Source: Sinorhizobium numidicum (GTDB taxonomy: Bacteria > Pseudomonadota > Alphaproteobacteria > Rhizobiales > Rhizobiaceae). Taken from it: a DNA stretch of 64,000 bases. The stretch spans positions 3,225,501 through 3,289,500 of the forward strand of contig NZ_CP120368.1 in NCBI RefSeq assembly GCF_029892045.1, given 5' to 3'. The notes beneath the pieces were generated by a model. The model was not told the origin of the DNA and made no database searches. It saw nothing but the letters and a program-made list of their open reading frames with translations. This document shows positions 1 through 8,376 of this stretch, piece by piece. Numbering within the stretch: position 1 is the first letter of the stretch; each line of letters starts with the position of its first letter. Position numbers and translations under genes: made by a program.

Positions 1-1
1 G

Positions 2-1234
2 ATCATCGCTCTTACCCATGTGGGCTATCCACGTGATCTTGCCGCCATTGCAAAGATTCCGGACGTCGATGTCGTGGTCGGTGGCCATTCGCACAGCCTG
101 CTTTCGAATACCGACGAAAAGGCCGAAGGCCCCTACCCGACCATGGTCGACAATCCCGGCGGCTACAAGGTACCCGTGGTGCAGGCTGCCTCCTACAGCA
201 AGTATCTCGGCGATCTCGTTGTTACCTTCGACGACGGCGGCGTGGTCAAGGCCGCCAAGGGCGACCCGATCCTCGTTGATTCCTCGGTGAAGCCGGACGA
301 GGCGGTTCTCGCGCGCATCAAGGAACTTTCCAAACCGATCGAAGAGCTGAAGACGAAGGTCATCGCCAAGACCGAAGCCCCGATCGACGGATCGCGCGAA
401 AATTGCCGCGCGAAGGAATGCGAGATGGGCAGTCTCGTGGCGGACGCCATGCTCGATCGCGTCAAGGACCAGGGCGTGACGATCGCCATCGCCAACGGCG
501 GTGGCCTGCGCGCTTCAATCGACGCCGGCGACGTCACGATGGGGGAAGTGATCACCGTGCTCCCCTTCCAGAACACGCTCGCGACGTTTCAGCTGAAGGG
601 CGCCGATATCCGGGCAGCCCTGGAGAATGGCCTCAGCAAGGTCGAGGAGGGCGGCGGGCGTTTCCCGCAGGTGGCCGGCCTGAAATATGCGTTCGATCGC
701 TCGAAGCCGGCCGGCAGTCGGGTCGTTTCTGTCGAGGTGAAGGAAGCCGACGTCTTTGCGGCGCTTGATCCGGAAAAGACCTATTCGCTCGTCAGCAACA
801 ACTTCATGCGGGGCGGCGGCGACGGCTATGCCGTCTTCAAGACCAAGGGCGAGAACGCCTACGACTACGGTCCGGGCCTTGAGACGGTGCTCGCCGAGTA
901 TCTCGCTGCGCATCAGCCGTTCAAACCCTATACCGATGGCCGCATCATGGAAGTTGCCGCTGCGGCAGGAACGACGGCGGCTGAACCGGCGACGCAAGCA
1001 CCAGCCGAAAGCGGTGCTGCTGCCCCCGCTCCCGCCCCCCAGCCGCCGGCCGAAACGGCTGCTGCTGCCGCCGGTCCGCAGAAACATGTCATCGCCAGGG
1101 GCGATACGCTCTGGGATCTGGCCGAATCCTTCTATGGCGACGGTATGCAGTGGAAGAAAATATCCGCAGCGAATGGCGAGCCGGCGCCACGGATGCTCGA
1201 GATCGGGCGCGAGCTCGAGATTCCGGCCAAGTAA
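2..1234 (+). CDS. 5'-nucleotidase/metallophosphatase with C-terminal LysM, 5' end outside window
   Basis: The reading frame is open from base 2, so the start and the first metal-binding motifs lie left of the window. The visible 410 residues begin in the metallophosphatase domain (ALTHVGY, then the GGHSH metal-ligand motif). They continue through a 5'-nucleotidase C-terminal domain (ANGGGLRASI, NNFMRGGGDGY). An Ala/Pro/Glu-rich linker follows, and the protein ends in a LysM module of about 50 residues starting near KHVIARGDTLWDL. The family hydrolyses nucleoside monophosphates or related esters in the periplasm, and LysM binds peptidoglycan. The inference is a wall-anchored periplasmic nucleotidase. 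A perfect terminator follows the stop codon, so this gene ends its transcript. The substrate cannot be told from sequence. Confidence 0.85.
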   Translation: MIALTHVGYPRDLAAIAKIPDVDVVVGGHSHSLLSNTDEKAEGPYPTMVDNPGGYKVPVVQAASYSKYLGDLVVTFDDGGVVKAAKGDPILVDSSVKPDEAVLARIKELSKPIEELKTKVIAKTEAPIDGSRENCRAKECEMGSLVADAMLDRVKDQGVTIAIANGGGLRASIDAGDVTMGEVITVLPFQNTLATFQLKGADIRAALENGLSKVEEGGGRFPQVAGLKYAFDRSKPAGSRVVSVEVKEADVFAALDPEKTYSLVSNNFMRGGGDGYAVFKTKGENAYDYGPGLETVLAEYLAAHQPFKPYTDGRIMEVAAAAGTTAAEPATQAPAESGAAAPAPAPQPPAETAAAAAGPQKHVIARGDTLWDLAESFYGDGMQWKKISAANGEPAPRMLEIGRELEIPAK

Positions 1235-1257
1235 GACAATTTGCCTCGGCTTCGACA

Positions 1258-1290
1258 CCGGCGCGGGCTTTCCCGCGCCGGTTTTTCTTT
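1258..1290 (+). terminator. Rho-independent terminator after the 5'-nucleotidase gene
   Basis: A perfect 10-bp GC stem (CCGGCGCGGG / CCCGCGCCGG) with a CTTT loop is followed directly by TTTTTCTTTTT. It sits 24 bases after the stop codon. Confidence 0.93.
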
Positions 1291-1323
1291 TTAGAAGGAT
1301 TTGAAACTGTCGGCGCAGCGATA

Positions 1324-1490
1324 GCTACTGCATGGTTCCTTAAATCGGAACCGATTTAAGGATAAAACCACGCAGCAATTCAAAGCGTTACCGCGACCTT
1401 AGTGCGTCCGAAAAGACGCGCGGCGCGGTAATGCATGTCGCCCAAAAATGTGCAGCGGTTTTGGGACGATGACATGCATAAAACAAAGAC
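1324..1490. repeat. Composite palindromic mosaic repeat upstream of hemH
   Basis: Three blocks follow one another. The first is a GCATG...GCAG block enclosing the perfect inverted repeat CCTTAAATCGG-AA-CCGATTTAAGG (1338-1361). The second is a block around GCGTCCGAAAAGACGC (1404-1419). The third is a hairpin block CCCAAAA...TTTTGGG (1441-1465) running into ACATGCATAAAACAAAGAC. The first two blocks recur at 17711-17818 and, in part, at 16562, 20640, 20908 and 52967. Short dispersed palindromic elements of this kind are known from rhizobial intergenic regions. No coding capacity is seen. Confidence 0.75.
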
Positions 1491-1513
1491 ATAAAGTGCC
1501 CATGAGGACCGAG

Positions 1514-2548
1514 ATGACGACCGCACAGGCCGAACCGACCACCGAACATCCTGCCGTGAAATACGGCAAAATAGGCGTGCTGCTGGTGAATCTCGGAACG
1601 CCGGACGGCACGGATCCCACCTCCATGCGCCGCTACCTCAAGGAATTCTTAAGCGACAAGCGCGTCATCGAGTGGTCGCGTCTTTTCTGGTACCCGATCC
1701 TCTACGGCATCGTGCTCAATACGCGTCCGCGCAAGGTCGGCAAGGCCTACGAGCTTATCTGGAACAAGGAGTTGAACGAGAGCTGGTTGCGCACCTACAC
1801 GCGCAATCAGGCGGCTCTGATGGCCGAGAGCTTTACCGATCAGCCGCAGGTGGTCGTGGACTGGGCTATGCGCTATGGCCAACCTTCGATCGCCTCGCGC
1901 CTGGAGGCACTGCAGAAGGCCGGATGCGAGCGCATCCTCGTTTTCCCGCTCTATCCGCAATATGCGGCCGCGACGACGGCGACCGTCAACGACAAGGCGT
2001 TCGAGGCGCTGTTGAAGATGCGGTGGCAGCCGGCACTGCGGACCGTGCCGCCCTACCACGACGATCCGGTCTATATCGACGCACTCGCCACCTCGATCGG
2101 CAGCCATCTCTCGAGCTTGGATTGGGAGCCTGAAGTCGTCCTTGCCTCCTTCCACGGCATTCCGAAGAGCTATTTTGAGAAGGGTGACCCTTACTACTGT
2201 CAGTGCCAGAAGACCGCGCGCCTGCTGCGCGAGAAGCTCGGCTGGCCGGAAGAGAAGCTGCAGGTCACCTTCCAGTCCCGCTTCGGTCCGGAGGAATGGC
2301 TGCAGCCCTATACCGACGCAACGGTCGAGAGGCTCGCCAAGAACGGCGTCAAGCGCATTGCCGTCATCAATCCCGGTTTCGTCTCCGACTGTCTGGAGAC
2401 GCTCGAGGAAATCGCCGGCCAGGCTGCCGAAAGCTTCCTCCACAACGGCGGCGAGAAATTTGCGCATATCCCATGCCTCAACGACAGCGCCGAGGGCATG
2501 GCGGTGCTCAACCACGTCGTGCACCGGGAACTCGAGGGCTGGCTGTAG
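1514..2548 (+). CDS. hemH: Ferrochelatase
   Basis: Ferrochelatase inserts Fe(II) into protoporphyrin IX, the last step of heme synthesis, at the inner face of the cytoplasmic membrane. The protein of 344 residues has the expected length. It shows the N-terminal GVLLVNLGTPD signature, the FHGIPKSY segment with the catalytic histidine (about residue 214) and the CLETLEEI segment with the conserved glutamate (about residue 294). The start chosen is ATG 1514, preceded by AGGACCGAG; ATG 1502, four codons upstream, is a weaker alternative without a ribosome site, and the frame is open further left. A mosaic repeat lies directly upstream. The gene appears to be single, with no heme-pathway neighbour in the window. 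Confidence 0.95.
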   Translation: MTTAQAEPTTEHPAVKYGKIGVLLVNLGTPDGTDPTSMRRYLKEFLSDKRVIEWSRLFWYPILYGIVLNTRPRKVGKAYELIWNKELNESWLRTYTRNQAALMAESFTDQPQVVVDWAMRYGQPSIASRLEALQKAGCERILVFPLYPQYAAATTATVNDKAFEALLKMRWQPALRTVPPYHDDPVYIDALATSIGSHLSSLDWEPEVVLASFHGIPKSYFEKGDPYYCQCQKTARLLREKLGWPEEKLQVTFQSRFGPEEWLQPYTDATVERLAKNGVKRIAVINPGFVSDCLETLEEIAGQAAESFLHNGGEKFAHIPCLNDSAEGMAVLNHVVHRELEGWL

Positions 2549-2691
2549 AGCGGCATGAGAAGGGCCATGCGGCTTTTTGCACGCTAATCGGCGCCGCCCG
2601 TTTCAGCTGTGCTTGAAATATTCCCGCGAATCGCAACGTGATATCCTGGGCAGCGCTCCAACCCTGGAGTTGCAGAGAGGGAGGATGATCC

Positions 2692-3684
2692 TTGGTCGGC
2701 TTGGATTACGCGGTCATTGCGCTCGTCGTTTTTGTACTTTTCGTAATTATCACAGGGGTCAAGACGGTCCCGCAGGGCTATCAATACACCGTCGAGCGGT
2801 TCGGTCGATACGTAAAGACCATTGAACCGGGTTTGAACTTCATCTTCCCCGTCGTCGATCGCATCGGCGCCAAAATGAACGTGATGGAGCAGGTGCTCGA
2901 CGTCCCGACCCAGGAGGTCATCACCAAGGACAATGCCAGCGTGGCGGCGGACGCGGTGGCCTTTTACCAGGTACTGAACGCAGCACAGGCCGCCTACCAG
3001 GTCTCCAATCTCCAAAATGCGCTGCTCAATCTGACGATGACGAATATCCGCTCGGTCATGGGCTCGATGGATCTCGACGAGCTTCTGTCGAACCGCGACA
3101 CGATCAACGATCGGTTGCTACACGTCGTGGACGAGGCCGCCAGTCCCTGGGGCATCAAGATCACTCGTGTCGAGATCAAGGACATCGCTCCGCCGAAGGA
3201 CCTGGTCGACGCCATGGCGCGGCAGATGAAGGCCGAGCGCGAAAAGCGCGCCCAGGTGCTTGAAGCCGAAGGCGCCAGAAACGCTCAGATCCTGCGTGCC
3301 GAGGGCGCGAAGCAATCCGCCATTCTTCAGGCGGAAGGCCAGCGCGAGGCCGCCTACCGCGAGGCGGAAGCGCGCGAGCGCCTGGCGGAAGCGGAGGCCA
3401 AGGCAACGAAGATGGTTTCGGAGGCGATCGCCGCCGGCGACGTGCAGGCGATCAACTATTTCGTCGCGCAGAAATACACCGAGGCGCTCGCCTCGATCGG
3501 CACAGCGAACAATCAGAAGATCGTCCTGATGCCGATGGAAGCTTCATCGCTGATCGGCTCGCTCGGCGGCATCGGCGCCATCGCCAGGGAGGTTTTCGGC
3601 GATAGCCAGACACCGGCCTCTCCGCGCCAGCGTCAGTCGACGCCCCGGACCGGACCGTCGCCCAATTCTTCGGAAACGCCTTGA
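2692..3684 (+). CDS. SPFH/band 7 (stomatin-like) membrane protein
   Basis: This is a stomatin/prohibitin-type scaffold protein of 330 residues. It has one N-terminal membrane segment (about residues 4-23), then the SPFH domain starting at [17 protein letters not shown], then an Ala/Glu/Arg-rich coiled coil (about 180-250), and a Pro/Ser/Thr-rich tail. SPFH proteins oligomerise on the membrane and organise microdomains or regulate membrane proteases. The start is the unusual codon TTG 2692: a strong GGGAGG site lies 7-8 bases upstream and no in-frame ATG gives the membrane segment. The next gene, 10 bases downstream, encodes an NfeD protein, the usual partner of stomatins, so the two form an operon. 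Confidence 0.9.
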   Translation: MVGLDYAVIALVVFVLFVIITGVKTVPQGYQYTVERFGRYVKTIEPGLNFIFPVVDRIGAKMNVMEQVLDVPTQEVITKDNASVAADAVAFYQVLNAAQAAYQVSNLQNALLNLTMTNIRSVMGSMDLDELLSNRDTINDRLLHVVDEAASPWGIKITRVEIKDIAPPKDLVDAMARQMKAEREKRAQVLEAEGARNAQILRAEGAKQSAILQAEGQREAAYREAEARERLAEAEAKATKMVSEAIAAGDVQAINYFVAQKYTEALASIGTANNQKIVLMPMEASSLIGSLGGIGAIAREVFGDSQTPASPRQRQSTPRTGPSPNSSETP

Positions 3685-3694
3685 GGATCGAGCC

Positions 3695-4150
3695 ATGATC
3701 GCGCGCATCGCCCTCGAACTCGGTCCCTGGAGCTGGTGGGTACTCGGCCTCGTTCTGCTGGCGGCGGAAGTGGTCATGCCGGGTGTCTTTCTGGTGTGGA
3801 TCGCGCTTGCGGCGCTCGCCACGGGCGCTCTGTCGCTCATCCTTTGGGATGCTGCATTCTGGGCCTGGCAGGTGCAACTCGTCGTCTTCGCCCTGTTTTC
3901 GGTCGTTGCGGTCCTGATCGGCCGGCGCTTCATCTCCTCTTCCAAAGCGAGTGACGAACCGCTGCTCAACAGGCGTGGCGAAAGCCTCGTCGGCCGTACG
4001 GCCGTGCTCGAGCAGCCGATCGCGGAGGGTCGCGGGCGCGTGCGTCTGGACGACACGACCTGGTCGGTCGAAGGCCCCGATCTTCCCGTCGGGACACGCG
4101 TTCGCATCGTCGCGAGCAGCGGTCGCCATCTGACCGTCGAGCCTGCCTGA
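3695..4150 (+). CDS. NfeD family membrane protein
   Basis: A 151-residue protein with two or three membrane segments in its first 75 residues (around GPWSWWVLGLVLLAAEVVM, FLVWIALAALATGALSL and VVFALFSVVAVLIG), followed by a small soluble domain of about 65 residues that fits the OB-fold of NfeD proteins (LLNRRGESLVGRTAVLEQPI, RVRLDDTTWSVEG). It is the short NfeD form without the serine-protease domain. NfeD and SPFH proteins are nearly always encoded together and are thought to work together in membrane quality control. The start lies 10 bases after the SPFH stop, which implies translation from one mRNA. Confidence 0.9.
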   Translation: MIARIALELGPWSWWVLGLVLLAAEVVMPGVFLVWIALAALATGALSLILWDAAFWAWQVQLVVFALFSVVAVLIGRRFISSSKASDEPLLNRRGESLVGRTAVLEQPIAEGRGRVRLDDTTWSVEGPDLPVGTRVRIVASSGRHLTVEPA

Positions 4151-4309
4151 GGGTCGTGATCAGCTCGAAATCATCGTGATCGATTGCAGGAGGGGGAAGC
4201 GGGCGGAAAACCCCGCGCAGTTCCTCGTTCCGCTCTCGGAAACCATTGATTAACCATGCGCCTTTACTGTTGCGAAACGATTGCAATCAGGTTCGCGGAC
4301 AGACGGCCG

Positions 4310-5752
4310 ATGGTGCCCAATATTTCACGCTCGATCACGCCGGGCACGTTGCGCCCGAAGATACCGGCGTGGCTGTTGGCCGGCTGCGCCGTTCTCGCTT
4401 TTACCCCGGCGGGCGCGCAAAACCTCGGCAACCTGCCGATCGCAAACGCCTCGGTGGTCGGGACGGCGGGTCAAGCGGGGAATGCCGCGGCGATCCCTGA
4501 TCCGCAGACGACCGGAGCCGTCGTCGGCGCGGATCTCACTCCAGCGCTCGACGAGGATTTCAACCGTCTGAACCGGCGCGAGGAGACCATCGATGGCCTT
4601 CGCACGCGCGCCGATCCCGATGACGGTCAGGCGCCCGGTATTCGCATCGGCACCTTCGTCCTGAAGCCGGCCCTCAGCGAAACCTTCAACCACGAACGGC
4701 AAAAGACCGGCGACCGCAGCGAAAGCCGGAGCTTCGTCGAGACCGGCCTTAAAGGGTCGCTCACTTCGGACTGGTCGCGCCACCAGCTGAGCGTCACCGG
4801 GGAAGGCGTCCTGCAGAACAACGTATCCGGCGTGGGCGAGGAAGAACCGCGCGCCGACATCGATGCGGAGCTGCGCCTCGACCTCAGCGACGAAACGATT
4901 GCCAGGCTGAGGGCGGGTTACAGTTTCGAGCGGGAGGATGCCAACGACCCGAACGCCATCGCCAATGCCGAGACCCAATCCGGCGTCAATACCTACCGCC
5001 TCGGTGCGGCGGTCGAACGCGATTTCGGCCTCATTCGCGGATCTGTGGGCGTAGATTTCGAGCGCCGGACTTACGGTGATGTTGAACTCGACGACGGCAC
5101 GACGCTTTCCGTCGAGGATCGCAACCGCAATCTCGGCACCCTCGACGCTCGTATCGGCTATGAAATTTCGCCTGCGCTGATCCCCTTCCTCGAAACCTCG
5201 GTCGGCAAATCCGTCTATGACCTGCGCCGGGACACGCTCGGTTTCGAGCGTTCCTATCAGAGCTATGCGGGGCGCGGCGGCGTGGAGGTCGATTTCGGCG
5301 AGAAGCTCAACGGCGAAATCGCGCTCGGGTATGAAACCTACCATTTCGACGACAGCCGCCTCGGCGACCTGCGCGGCCTTTCGATCGACGGACGCGTCAA
5401 CTGGTCCCCGCAGCGAGGGACGGACGTGCTTTTCGGCGTGCTCAGCTATCTCAATCCGTCGACGACGCCGGGTGACGCGGGTTCAATCGACTACGCGCTG
5501 ACCAGCATCGTCACGCATGAGTTGCGCTCGGCGCTGCTTGCCAGGCTGTCGAACAGCGTGACGCTGCGCAATTTCCCGTCGGATGCCACCTCCTCCGACG
5601 AAACCACCTGGCGCACCGGCGCCGGCCTGACCTGGGACATGAACCGCTATCTCGCCTTGACGGGAGACGTCAGTTACGAGCGTACGAACAGGGATCGCGG
5701 CCCTTCGAGCGACACGGCGCGCGTCGGCGTGGGGCTCGCATTGCGGCGCTAG
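4310..5752 (+). CDS. Outer-membrane beta-barrel protein
   Basis: A secreted protein of about 480 residues. After a basic N-terminus comes a hydrophobic signal segment (AWLLAGCAVLAFTPAGAQ) with a likely cleavage after AQ or AGA. The mature part has about 110 residues of acidic linker, then many alternating polar/nonpolar strands with aromatic girdle residues (YRLGAAVERDFG, GRGGVEVDFGEKL, LALTGDVSYERT), and ends in GVGLALRR. This resembles the putative beta-barrel porin 2 (BBP2) group of rhizobial outer-membrane proteins. Function is unknown. The start is uncertain: ATG 4310 gives a good signal peptide; ATG 4256, in frame, would add 18 residues, but it is part of a TTAACCAT sequence that could itself be a regulatory site. 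Confidence 0.75.
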   Translation: MVPNISRSITPGTLRPKIPAWLLAGCAVLAFTPAGAQNLGNLPIANASVVGTAGQAGNAAAIPDPQTTGAVVGADLTPALDEDFNRLNRREETIDGLRTRADPDDGQAPGIRIGTFVLKPALSETFNHERQKTGDRSESRSFVETGLKGSLTSDWSRHQLSVTGEGVLQNNVSGVGEEEPRADIDAELRLDLSDETIARLRAGYSFEREDANDPNAIANAETQSGVNTYRLGAAVERDFGLIRGSVGVDFERRTYGDVELDDGTTLSVEDRNRNLGTLDARIGYEISPALIPFLETSVGKSVYDLRRDTLGFERSYQSYAGRGGVEVDFGEKLNGEIALGYETYHFDDSRLGDLRGLSIDGRVNWSPQRGTDVLFGVLSYLNPSTTPGDAGSIDYALTSIVTHELRSALLARLSNSVTLRNFPSDATSSDETTWRTGAGLTWDMNRYLALTGDVSYERTNRDRGPSSDTARVGVGLALRR

Positions 5753-5808
5753 ATCGTTCTGAGAGAAAAGCAACCGGTTTCCGGCCGCGTGCTCGCGCCT
5801 GAAAATGA

Positions 5809-5842
5809 GAAAGAGGCTGCGCCCGAGAGCGCGGCCTCTTTC
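5809..5842. terminator. Bidirectional terminator between the barrel protein gene and galU
   Basis: Long hairpin with arms GAAAGAGGC and GCCTCTTTC, an inner GCGC/GCGC pair and A/T runs on both outer sides. It separates two convergent genes and can act on both strands. Confidence 0.8.
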
Positions 5843-5857
5843 ATTCAGGTGAAATCG

Positions 5858-6745
5858 TCACCTCAGGCCTTGCAACAAAGCCTTCAGCGGTTGCTCGACA
5901 GTCGGGCGAATATCGCTGCGCTCGAGAGCGAAGGCGACGTTCGCGAGGATGAAGCCGTCCTTCGCGCCGCAGTCGTAAGTATCGCCGCGGAAGTGATAGG
6001 CGGCGAACGGCTCCGTGGCCGAAAGCTTCACCATCCCGTCGGTCAACTGGATCTCGTTGCCCGCGCCGCGCTCTTGCCGCTCGAGAATCGGGAAGATTTC
6101 CGGCTGCAGGATGTAGCGGCCGTTGATGAAGAAATTCGATGGCGCTGTGCCCGGCGCCGGCTTCTCGATCATTTTGGTGATCCTGAAGCCCTCGCCGATC
6201 TTTTCACCGACACCGACGATGCCGTATTTGTGAGCCTGATCCGGAGCGCATTCCTCGACCGCAATGACGTTGCCGCCGCTCTGCTCATAGAGCTCGACCA
6301 TGCCCTTTAGGCAGCCCTTCTCGCCCTTCATGATCATATCGGGCAGCAAAAGCGCGAATGGTTCGTTGCCGACGAGGTCGCGCGCGCACCAGACCGCGTG
6401 GCCAAGGCCGAGAGGCGCCTGCTGGCGCGTAAAGCTGGTGGTGCCGGCCTTCGGGAGGATGGCATCGAGGAGCTCGATTTCCGCCTTCTTGTTGCGCTCG
6501 CGCAGCGTCTGGTCCAGCTCGACTTGAATATCGAAATAGTCTTCGATCACCGCCTTGCTGCGGCCGGTCACGAAGATCAGATGCTCGATTCCCGCTTCCA
6601 GCGCCTCATCGACGACGTACTGGATGACCGGCTTGTCCACCACCGTCAGCATTTCCTTCGGGACCGCCTTGGTGGCGGGAAGGAAACGCGTTCCCAGTCC
6701 CGCGACGGGGAACACGGCTTTGCGGACTTTACGCTTGTCGGTCAT
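5858..6745 (-). CDS. galU: UTP-glucose-1-phosphate uridylyltransferase
   Basis: GalU makes UDP-glucose from UTP and glucose-1-phosphate, the precursor for exopolysaccharide, cyclic glucans, LPS sugars and trehalose. The protein of 295 residues has the nucleotidyltransferase signature [18 protein letters not shown] near residue 14, [13 protein letters not shown], and the [11 protein letters not shown] and GRYILQP segments typical of GalU/ExoN. ATG 6745 is chosen because AGGAGG lies 5 bases upstream; a GTG two codons earlier overlaps that site. In Sinorhizobium a second copy (exoN) sits in the exopolysaccharide cluster, so this may be the chromosomal paralogue (called exoN2 in S. meliloti). It faces the barrel-protein gene across a shared terminator. 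Confidence 0.94.
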   Translation of the reverse strand: MTDKRKVRKAVFPVAGLGTRFLPATKAVPKEMLTVVDKPVIQYVVDEALEAGIEHLIFVTGRSKAVIEDYFDIQVELDQTLRERNKKAEIELLDAILPKAGTTSFTRQQAPLGLGHAVWCARDLVGNEPFALLLPDMIMKGEKGCLKGMVELYEQSGGNVIAVEECAPDQAHKYGIVGVGEKIGEGFRITKMIEKPAPGTAPSNFFINGRYILQPEIFPILERQERGAGNEIQLTDGMVKLSATEPFAAYHFRGDTYDCGAKDGFILANVAFALERSDIRPTVEQPLKALLQGLR

Positions 6746-7047
6746 AGACACCTCCTTGCAGTGGTTTCTCAGTCTAGCCTGAAACAGGCAAATTGAATTG
6801 GATTTAGTCGCCGATTTGCTATTTTTTTACGAATGAAGACGACGTGGATTTTTCATGGTAAAGACTTTGTTGACTTCGTTTCTGTAGGCTCTCCTCCGAT
6901 CCGAAACGGTTCAAACCGTTCGGCCCCTAGAAGAACCGCATGCTGCCCTTTCCAGCGGCCTGCTGCGGGCAACATTGCAAACCCGGAGTATTCCGTCCGG
7001 CATGAACGCCGGCTGAACGCTCCGCCGAGAAACGGAACCGACAGCTG
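6746..7047. other. Intergenic stretch between galU and the lytic transglycosylase
   Basis: The region is more AT-rich than its surroundings up to about 6890 and must hold the galU and transglycosylase promoters, but no convincing -35/-10 pair was found. A hairpin CCGAAACGGT-TCAA-ACCGTTCGG (one bulged base) lies at 6901-6923, and a small CCGGC/GCCGG hairpin near 6998-7013. A short frame at 6833-7048 has no ribosome site and no recognisable features and is not called. Confidence 0.5.
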
Positions 7048-8265
7048 ATGATCAGAAACCGCAGGACGTTCTTTCGACATATCGCAGCCGCTCTCGTTAT
7101 CGCCGCCGCGCTTGGTTCGTCGCCCGCGCGTGCGGATTCAGGTTTTCAGAGCTGGATCAACAATTTCTACGCCACCGCCGCCAAGAGCGGCATCACCCAG
7201 GCGACCTACCGCAGGGCCTTTGCCGGCGTGAAGACGCCCGATCCGGCAGTCATCGAAAAGGCGAACTTTCAGCCCGAATTCAAGCACAAGATCTGGGAAT
7301 ATATCGACTCGCGTGTCAATCCGTACACCACGCGCATCGGCCAGGAAATGGCGGCGAAACACGCCCGCACGCTCAATGCTTTGGAGCGGCACTACGGCGT
7401 CGACAAGACCATCCTGCTGGCGATCTGGTCGATGGAATCGAACTATGGCGCCGTGCTCCAAAAGGACGACCGGCTGCACTACGTGCCGCGCGCACTGGCG
7501 ACCCTTGCCTATGCCGACCCGAAGCGGGCGAAATTCGCGAGGACCCAACTTATCGCGGCGCTGAAGATCCTGCAGCGCGGCGACATCACTCCGCGCGAAC
7601 TGACCGGCTCCTGGGCGGGCGCCATGGGTCACACGCAATTCATTCCGACGAGCTATCTGCTCTACGCCGTTGATGCCGACGGAAACGGGCATCGGGACAT
7701 CTGGAACTCGGTTCCCGATGCGCTGGCAACGGCCGCCAATCTGTTGAGGAAAAACGGTTGGCAGCCGGGCGAGACCTGGGGCTACGAGATCGTGGCACCG
7801 GCCAATGCGGCGAAATATGCGGGCCAGACGAAGACGCTCGGCCAGTGGGCCGCGCTCGGCTTCATCCGCCCGAACGGCAAAGGCTTCAGCAACCCGAAGA
7901 CGCGGGCCGAACTCAAGCTGCCGGGCGGCGGCAAAGGTCCGGGCTTCCTGATGACGCGCAACTTCTTCGTTATCAAGCGCTACAACGCCTCCGATTCCTA
8001 CGCGCTTGGCGTCGGCCTCCTCGCCGACCAGATTGCCGGCTACGCCGGAATGCAGCAGCGCTGGCCGCGTCCGGACGGCTCGCTCGACATCAGCGAGAAG
8101 TTCGAGCTGCAGAACCGGCTGAAGGAACTCGGCTACTACAACGGCGAAGTCGACGGCAATTTCGGCTCAGGCTCCAAGGCCGCAATCCAGGCGTTTCAGG
8201 CGCAGAACGGCCTGGCCCCGGACGGCGAACCGACGCAACATCTCCTGCGCGCACTGCGCAAGTGA
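7048..8265 (+). CDS. Lytic murein transglycosylase (MltB/SLT_2 type) with peptidoglycan-binding domain
   Basis: The enzyme cleaves the MurNAc-GlcNAc bond of peptidoglycan to form 1,6-anhydroMurNAc ends. The protein of 405 residues has a signal peptide at residues 1-30 ending PARA-DSG. The signal starts with RNRRTFFRH and therefore has a twin-arginine look. The SLT_2 catalytic domain spans about residues 33-320, with the catalytic glutamate at E130 in IWSMESNYGAVL, followed by GAMGHTQFIPTSYL. A C-terminal peptidoglycan-binding domain (about 345-405) starts at LQNRLKELGYYNGEVDG. There is no lipobox cysteine, so a soluble periplasmic form is expected. It reads alone; the next gene in the same direction begins about 110 bases later. 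Confidence 0.92.
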   Translation: MIRNRRTFFRHIAAALVIAAALGSSPARADSGFQSWINNFYATAAKSGITQATYRRAFAGVKTPDPAVIEKANFQPEFKHKIWEYIDSRVNPYTTRIGQEMAAKHARTLNALERHYGVDKTILLAIWSMESNYGAVLQKDDRLHYVPRALATLAYADPKRAKFARTQLIAALKILQRGDITPRELTGSWAGAMGHTQFIPTSYLLYAVDADGNGHRDIWNSVPDALATAANLLRKNGWQPGETWGYEIVAPANAAKYAGQTKTLGQWAALGFIRPNGKGFSNPKTRAELKLPGGGKGPGFLMTRNFFVIKRYNASDSYALGVGLLADQIAGYAGMQQRWPRPDGSLDISEKFELQNRLKELGYYNGEVDGNFGSGSKAAIQAFQAQNGLAPDGEPTQHLLRALRK

Positions 8266-8376
8266 TCGCGACCGGCGCGATCTCTCCCGATCACGGCGAT
8301 TTTCAATCATTCGGTGCCAAATCGCCGTGATTTGGCGTATGGTGGGGCAATCCTGCCACTTGACGGTGAAGTGACT

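Noticed and set aside
6833..7048. 71-codon frame between galU and the transglycosylase gene
   Set aside because: No ribosome site, runs through a hairpin and overlaps the next start; no hydrophobic or conserved pattern.
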